Position numbers and translations under genes: made by a program. The notes under the pieces are model-generated. The model was given only the letters and a program-made list of their open reading frames with translations. It had not been told where the DNA came from and did not search any database. A stretch of DNA of 64,000 bases from positions 992,001-1,056,000 of the forward strand of contig JACTVC010000014.1 of NCBI GenBank assembly GCA_018417955.1, read 5' to 3'. The DNA comes from Laccaria trichodermophora. Its lineage: Eukaryota > Basidiomycota > Agaricomycetes > Agaricales > Hydnangiaceae. Below, one piece after another: positions 34,861 through 45,641 of the stretch (the stretch's first letter is position 1; each line of letters opens with the position of its first letter).

Positions 34861-35094
34861 TACATTTTTTTTCATTGAGAATTGGCAAAGTCGAAGTCGC
34901 ATTGTGAGTATTGAGGTGTGTTTTTTTGGTTGTGTTTATGTCTCCATTCCTTTTTCAACCAACCTTACAAATCGGGTCGACAATTGATCCTGCTCGCCGC
35001 TTCCAAACCCCCGGATGGGCTAGAGTTCCCCTCCATCTCCTCAAACGACGAATGGTAGTGCGATGGGCCTCAAAATTTCATGTCATGTCTAATG

Positions 35095-35535
35095 GTGAAG
35101 ACGGTTTTGAGGGGCGCGTTATCGCTTAAGGCAAAGCTTGAGAACAAGTACTTCACACTCAGCTGGTGGCTTCTGCACGTAGGGTGGAAGGACGTTGGCG
35201 AACGGGTGAGGAGGGGGTCTGAAGGAGGTGTTTTATGGGTAAGTATGTCCATTGCAGCTTACCGTGGTGTCTGGTTGACGAGCTTTGCGACAGGGTATCC
35301 TTGCAAATGAAACTATCACTCGTGGATCTACACCACCTCATCCACGACGTTCGTACAAGGATCGAGCATGAAATCACCTTCGAAGGCAATGAATGTGGAA
35401 CAACGTATGCTGGTTTTCCCCTCTCTCCTCACCCATTGTCTTCCTTCCCATAGTCTAACCTCCCTTCTCTTCTCTTCTCAGATTCCTCCTCCCACCAACC
35501 CCTGAAACAATATACACCTAATCCAAGGCGGCTTC
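35095..35535 (+). pseudogene. Fragment of a peroxin-3 (PEX3)-like gene
   Basis: Three exon-like pieces in order resemble the C-terminal half of basidiomycete PEX3: LSLKAKLENKYFTLSWWLLH with VGWKDVGERVRRG (to 35,238, GTAAGT donor), VSLQMKLSLVDLHHLIHDVR and IEHEITFEGNE (from 35,294), and FLLPPTPETIYT (from about 35,482). A stop and frame changes follow. PEX3 is a peroxisomal membrane biogenesis factor. Here only a fragment with its introns is present, so it is a DNA-level copy, probably carried in with mobile DNA. The family call rests on remembered motif patterns. Confidence 0.5.
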
Positions 35536-35555
35536 TCTCTACACGCCTCATACAT

Positions 35556-35580
35556 GCCACGTCGCCAATGGCGACGTGGC
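35556..35580. repeat. Perfect 11-bp inverted repeat, AAT loop
   Basis: GCCACGTCGCC and GGCGACGTGGC are exact reverse complements around AAT, a GC-rich hairpin with CpGs preserved. It lies just after the PEX3-like fragment. Confidence 0.75.
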
Positions 35581-36064
35581 AACCAAGAACAGATGAACGT
35601 CGTTTCAGACACACGACAACAATAAACGGCCCCACATCTGCTGCCAGTGCACCCTCCAACCATTTGACTCCCCCTCCCCTTTCCTCTTCCTGCTCCACCA
35701 CCTCGCCTCCCTGCTCCCCTTGAGCTCCACACCTTTAACCTTGCAAGGCTGCACAGCAGTGTCAATCGACACTTGCACTGCCCTTGCGAGGTTGCATGGT
35801 GACTTTTGGGGCCACACCTGTGCATATGTTTGTGCACCCCCGGGTTTCAGCATGCGGCGCACCGTCACGGAAGCGTTCTCGGAAGTGCCAACGCTGAAGA
35901 CTTTGTGTCCAGCAAGCCCAGTCGATTGGGTGTATGAGCTGCAGGGGTTTACATCTCATTTCCATAGATTTATTCATCCTCAATTCAAGAGCATAAATGA
36001 AAGAATAAATTGTATTTTAACAAGGGGGAACACATGAGTTATGTACAACTACTTTATCTACTAC

Positions 36065-36750
36065 TCAAGGGCGGGCCGTTCATTGAGGGAGGAGGCTATT
36101 CATCGAGAAAGGAGGCCGTTCATCGAGGGAGGGGGAGACCATTCATCAAGGGAGGGAGGAGGCCATGCATCGAGGGAGGGAGGGAGCCGTTTGTCGAGGA
36201 AGGGAGGAGGCCGTGCATTGAGGGAGGGAGGAGACCATATGTCGAGGGAGACCGGAGGCTGTTCATTGAGGGAGGGGCCCTGTCTGTCTTCACTGAGGGA
36301 GGAGGCCATCTGTCAAGAAATGAGGCTGTTGGTTGAGGGGAGAGGCCAACTGTCCATCGAGGGAGGGAGGAGACCATCTGTGTGTCAAGGGAGGGAGGAA
36401 ACTGTCCATAGGGAGGGAGGGGACCATCTGTCGAGGGAGGGAGACCATCCGTCAAGAGGGAGCAGACCGTCGGGAAGAGGCGTTTGTCGAGAGACGTTTG
36501 TCGAGGGAGGAGGCCATGCGTTGAGAGAGGGAGGCAGCTGTTCATCAAGGGAGGGAGGAGGCCGTGCATCAAGGAAGGGAGGAGGCCATTTGTCGAGAGG
36601 GAGAAAGCCAAGTTCGTCGAGGGAGAAAACCGTCTGTCCATCAAGAGGGAGGAGACCGTCCGTGTGTTGAGGGAGTGAGGAAACCGTCTGTAAAGAGGGA
36701 GGAGACCGTCCGTCGAGGGAGGGAGACAATCCATCGAGGGGCCATTGTGA
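36065..36750. repeat. Minisatellite, GAGGGAGGGAGGAGGCC-type units
   Basis: About twenty imperfect units of roughly 30-36 bp, each containing a TCGAGGGAGGGAGGAGRCC-like core followed by a short variable piece. Open frames of 209-239 codons cross it on both strands because the unit has few stops; the products are repeats such as REGGGRASREGG, not a recognisable protein. Confidence 0.85.
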
Positions 36751-36759
36751 TGGGTGGGA

Positions 36760-39700
36760 GGAAGTGGCAAGGGAACTCTGACTTCAAGCTCGATGTGGTG
36801 GGAAGGAAGAACAATGACTTTCTGTGTTGGGAACTTCAAAAATTCAACATGCTCACATGATGTCGGAGTTTCAACAGACTTGAAAGAAATTGCAGCTCGT
36901 TGTTCACAAGCCTATTGCTCAGCATTTAACACATAATTATAGGAAATCAAGCAAATAGAAATTGCATATTGAAAGATCAGTACACTGTCTCTAACATAGG
37001 CCTTGCCATTGAGTGAAATTGGTGGATATTCTAATTTTGTGGTAAGGTGGTCATTATGTTTACAGCAGAGCTGGCACCCATGTCTGAACCAGCTGATGGC
37101 CAGCTGGACCTGGGCACAGCATGTAGATCAGATAGCTGACAGCTGACAGATTTGATGTGCATCAGGAAATTCGGCAACCTGCCATCAACCTGTTGGCCAT
37201 TTGGCGGTGTACTCTATAGCTAGAGAAAGATCAGCTCAAAGGCTGATTAATAAAGTTCCAAAAACGATATTCCCTTAGTAGAGGAGGTCTTATCAGTGCC
37301 TCCTAATTCCTGCTGGAATCCAGTAGAACAAAATTTGGCAGGAAGGCCTGCTTTTTTTATGAATGGGTATCAGGAATGAGGCTATAAGCATTGCTCAACT
37401 TGGAGCTAGGCCAGATGCAGTTAACTATGTTGATCAGCTATGGGATTATAAAATGATGAAATCATTGAAATGCAGCATTTACTTAGGTATTCTGGTATTA
37501 TTTCCTAGAACCTTTCTTCTTATATAACCTCCAACTCCTGGAGTTCAGACACCATGTCATCAACTGTTGAAAGGTGAGTCAATGGCTGGTTGACAGATTT
37601 TCTTAGAATCATGCACTACAGTGTCACTCCATTATCCATCTGAAATGAGCTTGCAGTGAAGTATAGGTAGTGGAACCAGAAAAGAACTTTGTGATGCCAC
37701 ATATTAACATATAGGATATACTGTTACACACTGGTAACTCACTGGTAATATTACCTGGTGGTGGGTAACATTGAATTTGCATACAGCAGAAGTGATCCAA
37801 AATAATCTTTATAGTCCACTAGACAGATCTGATCATCCTGTATATAATTTCTTAATACCAATGACAACTAGTTGACTTTCTTTGACCACTCTTAATCATC
37901 AGTGTCACCTTTAGAAGGCTATTTTATAAAGTTACCACCATATCATCCAACACCACAAATATAAATTGCCAGCATTTATTCTAGATTTGAGATCCAAGAT
38001 CCACAAATGGTGTCTAGTGATGTGTAAGAATTTATTAACCTTTTAACCTTGCAGGGTCAGAGGTAGAGGTTAGGAGGGTAAAAGTCAAAGTCAAGATTTT
38101 GTGACTCCCTTGATCTTCTAAGTGGTTAGAGGTTTTTCAGGGGTTTTACTTCTCTGATATCAAGCTACTTTAGATATTGTGTGCTTATAAAATCTTAAAT
38201 CAGAGAAAAGATCATACAAAGAGGCCTGAATTTACCTCTACCATTCATCATTTACATCAAATAAATCTAGTTTGTTTCATGGTCAGCTTGATTTTCAAAA
38301 CATTGGCTTTAGAAGTTATTTCTCTTGTAACTACAATTATGCTGTATGTCTTGTCTTTCATCATATTATAGATTGTTGTTTCTCAATATCTATGACTAGT
38401 TGCTGTCAATGTTGGGCAATTCCTCAACCTTGACATACCATTTTAGATGTTCAACATCAAAAAAATTAGCTAACAAGCAGCTTTGTCATGTCAAATCTGA
38501 AAAAAGAGATGGATTTTTGTTTAGCCAGTCTATAGATACCAACAGGATTAAAGACATAAAGACTGATGATTGCCATAACTTAGTAAGAGGTATGAAACTG
38601 TAGTAACTGGTGAAAGTACAATCCTGATGCTGAAGTTAGTTGGCTGTTGGTTGATATTCTTATGGTTGCCATTTAAAATATTCTTTGTGGTCTCCTTGGT
38701 CTTGTTCTGGTTGATAGGTGGAAGCCCATAAAGTGCCAAAATATGAGTCAACTGTCCCAGATTCCTATCTTCAACCATGGCTTCAGTTTCTCATCCACCT
38801 GGCTCTAATCAGTAGCATTAACTGATACTCAACCATGTTGATCTCTAGCCATTATTACAGCTTCAGTTGTGACTGCAGTTTTTCACCCACTTATGCTTTA
38901 ACCAACAACCTTCTTTAACTGACAATCTTGCAAACTAGCCTATTAGATGTGTGCAGTTGAAATAAAAACAGCAGTCAATATCTATTTGACAGGCAAAATC
39001 ACTACATAAACCACCAGCAACTACAATCTGATTGGGTGAAGGCAAAATAAAAGCACAATGAGTGCAAGCAAATTCAAATTAATTTAGAGCACCATACATG
39101 GTTTGCCTCTGTCATATCACCTTCATCTCCAAAATTTAAGGCTTGCATGCTAAGCCTTTGCCACATATTTAGATTGATTCACTCTAAGATTGGTATTAGA
39201 AAAGAGCAAAACATCAACTAGTCACAATACAAACTCAGCTTGTAACTTGTGGTAGCCTAAATCCAATCCACAACAGGTCTACCCAAAAAACCATCCACAA
39301 GGTGAGAAAAAAGAATGATTAACACTGAAAGACTAAAAGGTGTTTGTGAAGGGAATGGCAAAGTTGAAAAAAGTGGGGGGTGTTTCCATTCTTGGTAAAA
39401 TCTGGTATAATATATGTGGTCTCATGACATTATTTTATATTAAAATAGCTGCCACTGACTTGCCTCATTCTTTCTTTCCCTTCTTCCCAGTATTTTAATA
39501 CCCAGTAGTTTTTGATAACTGTGGCACTTTATCTAAAGACCCTCTAATGCCATGCTCAACAGCACTGATCTTATTTGGGGCTGCAAATCAAAAATTTGAA
39601 TAAGATACCACTCTCAACCTGCTGTCTGATAAACTTGGCTCAAGTTGTATCATGATCCAGATTAAGAAAGTTACTGTTCCACCAGTTGAGAATGACAGAT

Positions 39701-41748
39701 GCACAAAACATGTTCATTATATCTTTGTTCTAATCATTAACAGAGAAGACCAAGATATCATTATCTTTCATCCATTTTTTCTTTCCTTTTTTATCGATCT
39801 GTGAACTTTTATAATTCTGTTGTTGGAACATCTGTTGGTGAGTCCTGATATAATCAACCTTCTATTTAAGACTCACCAAGTGTGCTAACACACCAGCAGA
39901 ATGGATTGCCTTGGCATGGTCACAAACTTCACTCATCAAGATGGAGGTAAGGTTGCTTGGTTGGCACATATAATCAGTTATTTATCTCATTTGTGAAGAT
40001 GAAGATTGTGGCAGATGGCTCACAGGAAAGGTGCTCAGTTGGTTAGGAATATTACTATTGTGTTGTACATTGATTTTTCTGGTTTCTTCTAGTTTGCCCA
40101 GGTAAAAAATGACTGGGGTTTGCACACGACTACCCATTTGAAATGGCCAAAGCAAAAACAATGATACCAAATGAACATGCAGAATTTGTTTCTTGTAGAT
40201 TTTTCTTCATAATTAAAACAGTTTGAGATTAGTGACTGATTATATGCCCTTGACTCTGTGAGAAGCATGGGCTTTCAATGCTTGTTCTCAAGAAGTGTAA
40301 CACCTGTCAGCTTCTTGGGCTACAAAGTAACAGACCTCCCCCCTCATATCAAATTTGCAAGGGTCATTCTGACAGCATCAGAGAATGTCAAATACTTTCT
40401 CACTTTTTGCTTCCATCCACCACAGGTCCTGGAAATCTTTACATCATGCCACCTGCTGGTCAAGCTCTTTATGATGCACTCAATGATTACATTAATGAAC
40501 AGAAGAAAGTTACTCATTTCACATATCTTCAACATGCTACCTTGAGGTGACACAATGAGTTGCAGCAGGTATGACTAGTAATGTAGACATCACTGTTATT
40601 GTCTCATTTTTATACTTCCCAGGTCTTGTTTCAGGAGGTCCACAGTGATGCATGGAAACCGTCTTTCTTATCAAACAGGTCTTAAGCTATGAAAAGCAAT
40701 CACTCAGATGAGTACCAACACCATTTACTATAAGATTGAAATTGGGAACATAACTATTATAGTTACTGTAACTAACTAACCAAAAACTAATAAAAATCAG
40801 TCATGTCAGTTAGTGATAACCTGAATCTAGCCTAACCCAACCTAACCAGATTGTAACTAGGTTCATGGGCCTAAATGTTTATTAGCAGACACTATGAAAT
40901 TACAGCAGTTTACCAAATTCATGTTAATTGAAAAAAAGAAAGAAAAAAACATTAAATCATGTCTGGACTTGGCCAAAGTTTTGTACATTGTCATATTGTG
41001 TGACTTCATCCTTCACCACATCTTCTACATAACTGCTTTGATAACCACTGTCCTGACTGGTTTCTGTATAATACTTATTGTTGTTTTAGATTAGAGTAAG
41101 AGTTATGAACACAGGTAAATCATGGAGAAGAACCTGAATAAACATGCATCAAGAGAGTGACCAAGCATTATCCTCAAATCTTTCTGAGTCAAAAAATGCT
41201 GTAACTTAATTTTTCTTCAATCAACTGTTATAAATTTTGCAAAACATTGTAGGACAGGAAGAAATGTTCTACATGATTGATTTTAGTCATAATATGATGT
41301 ATTTTAAATAGATCATTATATTTTTCAGCATACAATCTAACATCATAATATTATCTAGATTGCCACTGAGATTTGTTCAACATGAGGTCAGACAAATAAT
41401 ATAAATATTTTGTTGCCACTGTTGACACAAATTTAAGGTGTTCAAAGTATCAAGCTGCTCATTTATTACCTTTATTAATATTTTGAATATATAATTTGAT
41501 AACTCATGAGCTTGACTATTGTCTATCTTTGTGCCAGAATTCAGTATACAGATGTTTTCCATTTTCAATGCCACAGAAGATTGTTAAATTGCATAGCTTA
41601 GTAATATCTAAGATAAAGTGAATCTATTGAGTTTGAATTTCTGAAATTACTAATTGGAGATGGCAGATACAACACCATCTGTGACAATTCACCAACAACC
41701 TTTTCTTGCCTTTCTCCAATATTCAGCTATAGTCCTTGTTGCAAGTGA
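36760..41748. other. CpG-poor gene desert
   Basis: About 5 kb of AT-rich, TpG/CpA-rich sequence. Frames are all under 100 codons. One protein-like patch at 40,278-40,550 (KKCNTCQLLGLQS, PPAGQALYDALNDYINEQ) could be a decayed exon but I cannot name it. Probably old, heavily mutated mobile DNA. Confidence 0.55.
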
Positions 41749-41753
41749 TGCTA

Positions 41754-42072
41754 TGTGATATAGGATTGGAAGGGAATGCCCAGAGGCCATAGTCAAACAG
41801 TGGTATATAGCTAGATCTGGATATCTTACATAATATATTGATCTTTTGTCTTGAACCACCACCTTGTCAGCAGTCTTGCCATCCTCTTGCACTACATGTA
41901 GTGCTTTGTATAACTGTACTTCCTACAGTATGCATAATCATGTTGGGCCAGCTGAGTATCTTGTAACTGCTCATTGCTCACTCATGGGTGTTGATCCCAG
42001 ATCCACCCATTCTTGCCTCCTCCTTCCCTCTTGGCTTCAGCTATGTGAGAAGTTCAGAGTGAACGCTTCACA
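41754..42072 (+). repeat. 5' LTR
   Basis: 319 bp, starting TGTGA and ending TCACA (short inverted ends). Appears identical to the LTR at 45,318-45,636. Confidence 0.9.
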
Positions 42073-42205
42073 ATGGTGGGGGCACCGCGGACTTCACCAA
42101 AGCATGGTTGAAGTCTGCATTTCTTGGTAGAGGGAGAGCTGGAGAGTTGTGGGAGTGCGCCAGCTCATCACAGGAGGAACCTTAGCATGGATGGTAGCTG
42201 CTGCT

Positions 42206-44540
42206 CGCGCACTTCGCGGTGGGCTTACTACTTCATGTGAAAGGGCTCATCCATCCTTCAGTTGGATGAACCATTGACTTTAGCTTGTGCTTGCACAGCT
42301 GGTTGAGGTTTGTTCGATTGGGTTGCTGCGCTGACTCTGAGCAGCTGGGCTTTGGGATTTCGCGACTACGCGGCCTGAAGTCTACTGTGAGGAGAGTTCC
42401 TACTCACCTATGTCTGGATTCCGCGACTACGCGACCATTGACTTGGTGAGGAGGTCGCCCACAACCAGTGTCGCCTGCTGCTTTGCGCTGCTTCACTGTC
42501 TCTCAGACTCCACCTGTTCCTCAACCATCTCCCTTGTCTTTTAGCATCTAGACCTCTCAAGAACAGCCAGATGTTCATTGACATCCCTCCAGTTCAGTCT
42601 ACTGCTCTGGAAATTATGTGCTATGCCCTACTATGCTTCTCTCCCAATCTTTGCTGTTTTCTTGCTTGAGGAATGAGTGTTCTCATCCTCCTTACTTCTC
42701 TATGAACTCCCTGGAATGGCTCTTCTTGGTTTCTGAATGGTTAGAAGGGTTTGGAGTGGTTTTGGGTTGGATGGGGTTGATGGGACATCAAAATGGGACA
42801 TATTCACCTCATATCTCGCCAACCGACGCCCCGATTGCTCTCGTCTCTTTTGCGCTTGGAAGCCCTCGTTCATACCTTTCTTTGGACCCCCTGAACTCGC
42901 CAAACGGTCGCGTATTGGCTGCGCTTCACCTACTTCAGCCTGGTATGACCAAAATGAACATATCTCGTCCGTTCTCGGCGAGATCCTCGTCGTTCCTTTT
43001 GTTCTTTGGCTCGTTTTGAAGCCACGGTCAATGCGCTTCTGGGGAGCCCTCATACGTGTCAAACGGACGAGCGGTTCCTGTGTTACAGCACCATCCCTCC
43101 AACAACCACTTACATGTGACTTGTTCATGTCATATCTCGCCGACCGACGCCCCGATTGCTCTCGTCTCTTTTGCGCTGGAAAGCCCTCATTTACACCTTT
43201 CTTTCGACCCCATGAACTCGCCAAACGGTCACCTATTGGCTGCGCTTTGCCTAGTTCAGCCTGGTATGACCAAGATGAACATATTTCGTCCGTTCTCGGC
43301 GAGAACCTCGTCGTTCCTTTTGTTCTTTGGCTTGTTTTGAAGCCACGGTCAATGCGCTTCTGGGAAGCCCTCATACGCGTCAAAAGGACAAGCGGTTCTC
43401 GTGTCACAGCACCATCCCTCCAACAACCATTTGCATGTGACTTGTTCATGTCATATCTTACCAACCGACGGTCGTATCGCTCTCGTCTTTTTTGCGTTGG
43501 GAAGCCCTGATCCACACCTTTCTTTGGACACCATGAACTCGCCAAACGGTCACCTATTGGCTGCGCTTCGCCTAGTTCAGCCTGGTATGACCAAGATGAA
43601 CATATTTCGTCCGTTCTCGGCGAGATCTTCGTCGCCCCTTTCGTTCTTTGGTTCGTTTTGAAGCTACGGACAATGCGCTTCTGGGAAGCTCTCATACGCA
43701 TCGAACGGACAAGCGGTTCTTGCATTACAGTGCCATCTCTTCAACAACCATTTCCCCATTCCTATTGTCATAACCTGCTCGCATCGGACGCTCTATAACC
43801 CGTTTGAAACGCCTGAATCGTACCTTTCCGACGCACCTATTCACGTCGATAACGGACAACAGCCTGGTCTGCAGTATGCATTTACTCCAGAACTGCAGTT
43901 TCTGGGTATTACCTCTCTACCTCGACAACCACGGCTCGTCACGATACGCGAATTATACCGTTGGAAAGGCGTCGTTCGTAGCTTTCGAACGGGTATTTGA
44001 TCCCCAGGAACGGGCCAGAAATCACTACGCTATGCTCAAACACATTTTTGGCTACCTCAGGATCTCCCCTCTATTTGGGGTGTTAAGACTTGATTGGAGG
44101 ACTCTTATGGGCTGGGGAGACACCTCAACTGGTTGAGAGTTGCTGCTCGCGCATTACGCGGCGGACTCTTCTTCAGTCATGGTAACCTTCTCTCAGAAGG
44201 CTGATTGCTGCTCGTGTGTTGCGCGGCGGATCAGTGTGGAGGAGTTGCAGCTCGCGCATTACGCGGCAGACTCTTCTTCAATCATGGTAACCTTCTGAGT
44301 CCCTCAGAAGTACTGATTGCTGCTCGCGTGTTTCGCGGCGGATCAGTGTTGAGGAGTTGCTGCTTGCGCATTACGCGGCGGACTCTTCTTCAATCATGGT
44401 AACCTTCTGGCTCCTGATTGCAGCTCGCATGTTTTGCGGCGGATCAGTCTTGAGGAGTTGCTGCTCGCGTGTTGCACAGCAGACTCTTCTTCAATCATGG
44501 TAGCCTTACAGATTGCTGCATGTGTGTTGCATGGCCTGTG
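42206..44540. repeat. Dispersed CGCG-N5-CGCG hairpin motif, ~11 copies
   Basis: Clear copies at 42,206 (CGCGCACTTCGCGG), 42,361 and 42,422 (CGCGACTACGCG), 44,148, 44,253 and 44,365 (variants of CGCGCATTACGCGG), 44,325 (CGCGTGTTTCGCGG), with more diverged ones at 44,213, 44,424, 44,466 and 44,517. Those between 44,140 and 44,540 lie in ~50-60-bp units containing GACTCTTCTTCAATCATGG. Each can form a 4-bp CGCG stem. Confidence 0.7.
42811..43773. repeat. Three 321-bp tandem repeats inside the LTR element
   Basis: Units begin near 42,811, 43,132 and 43,453 (ATATCTYRCC start) with an exact period of 321 bp and 85-90% similarity by eye. Because 321 is a multiple of three, a 341-codon frame on the minus strand and 257 codons on the plus strand stay open. 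The minus product has 107-residue repeats (SPRTDEICS, SWSYQAELG, RDGAVTREPL). No known domain; coding status undecided. Confidence 0.85.
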
Positions 44541-45317
44541 TCCACTCTGGGGGGCAAGTTTTATGACAACTTTTTTTTTTTTTCTTCCCCTTTCTTTCAA
44601 CCTCTCATCATTCCTACCCAACTGGCACCACCTTTACCCACTCAGACACCAACTTAGGATCACGGCTTGTAATTTTCCACTGCACGATCTCTTCGCCTCT
44701 ATCCTCCCTGGCTTGATTCTTGAGATTCGCACACTGGAAAAGTGGGGGGCTGTAGGGGAGTATAGGTGGAAGATGGGAGGAGAGGCACAAGCCTCTATCC
44801 CATTACACGCTCCCCACGTCCAGACGACACACCACAATGGAAGCAAGCTACATCATCTTGATGGGTAGAGGGCCTCAGGGAGTTGAGTTGGGATCAACGA
44901 TCTGAGTGGAGAGGCGCAAGCCTCTATCACACTATACATGTCTTATACCCAGACCACAAGTATGATGGAAGCATGCTACACCATCTTGATGGGGAAAGGC
45001 AATGGAGTTGGGATGGATGACCTGGAAGCCATCCACTTGCATGGTTTCCCAGTACTCATGGTTATACATCACTGAAGAGAGAATGGGAGGATCATATGGG
45101 TATTTCTGGGTTAAGCTGGGAGCTTACAGTGACCAGCTTTCCAGATAGGAAATTATTTGGGGCCAAATTTTTTCTTTCTTTTATTCATCTTCTTTGCTTT
45201 GCTACCTTTTGGTCTCATTTTATCCTGATATTCACTCTGGGGGGCAAGAGGATTTCTATTCTATTATTCTTCCCCACCATTGTTTTCCTTACATGCCCTC
45301 TGGACATTGGGGGGCTT

Positions 45318-45636
45318 TGTGATATAGGATTGGAAGGGAATGCCCAGAGGCCATAGTCAAACAGTGGTATATAGCTAGATCTGGATATCTTACATAATAT
45401 ATTGATCTTTTGTCTTGAACCACCACCTTGTCAGCAGTCTTGCCATCCTCTTGCACTACATGTAGTGCTTTGTATAACTGTACTTCCTACAGTATGCATA
45501 ATCATGTTGGGCCAGCTGAGTATCTTGTAACTGCTCATTGCTCACTCATGGGTGTTGATCCCAGATCCACCCATTCTTGCCTCCTCCTTCCCTCTTGGCT
45601 TCAGCTATGTGAGAAGTTCAGAGTGAACGCTTCACA
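45318..45636 (+). repeat. 3' LTR
   Basis: 319 bp; followed by the TGCTA target duplication (45,637-45,641) and preceded by a G-rich polypurine-like tract. Confidence 0.9.
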
Positions 45637-45641
45637 TGCTA

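Larger units (their letters stand above)
41754..45636 (+). mobile_element. Complete non-autonomous LTR retrotransposon (3.9 kb)
   Basis: Two 319-bp LTRs, TGTGATATAGG to CGCTTCACA, flank 3245 bp and look identical on reading. The element is bordered by a perfect 5-bp target duplication, TGCTA (41,749-41,753 and 45,637-45,641). Right after the 5' LTR lies TGGTGGGGGCACCG, in the position of a tRNA primer site, and just before the 3' LTR is ATTGGGGGGCTT, a polypurine-type tract. The inside has no gag, protease, reverse transcriptase or integrase. It carries three 321-bp tandem repeats and a cluster of CGCG-loop-CGCG motifs. Its size is near the TRIM/LARD border. It is CpG-rich, unlike its surroundings, so it inserted late. 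Orientation follows the primer-site and polypurine positions. Confidence 0.88.

Noticed and set aside
36041..36839. Long frames (209 and 239 codons) across the minisatellite on both strands
   Set aside because: They only translate the repeat unit; no non-repetitive domain, and both strands are equally open.
42206..44540. CRISPR-like array
   Set aside because: The host is eukaryotic, spacing is irregular and spacers are related to each other; it lies inside an LTR element.
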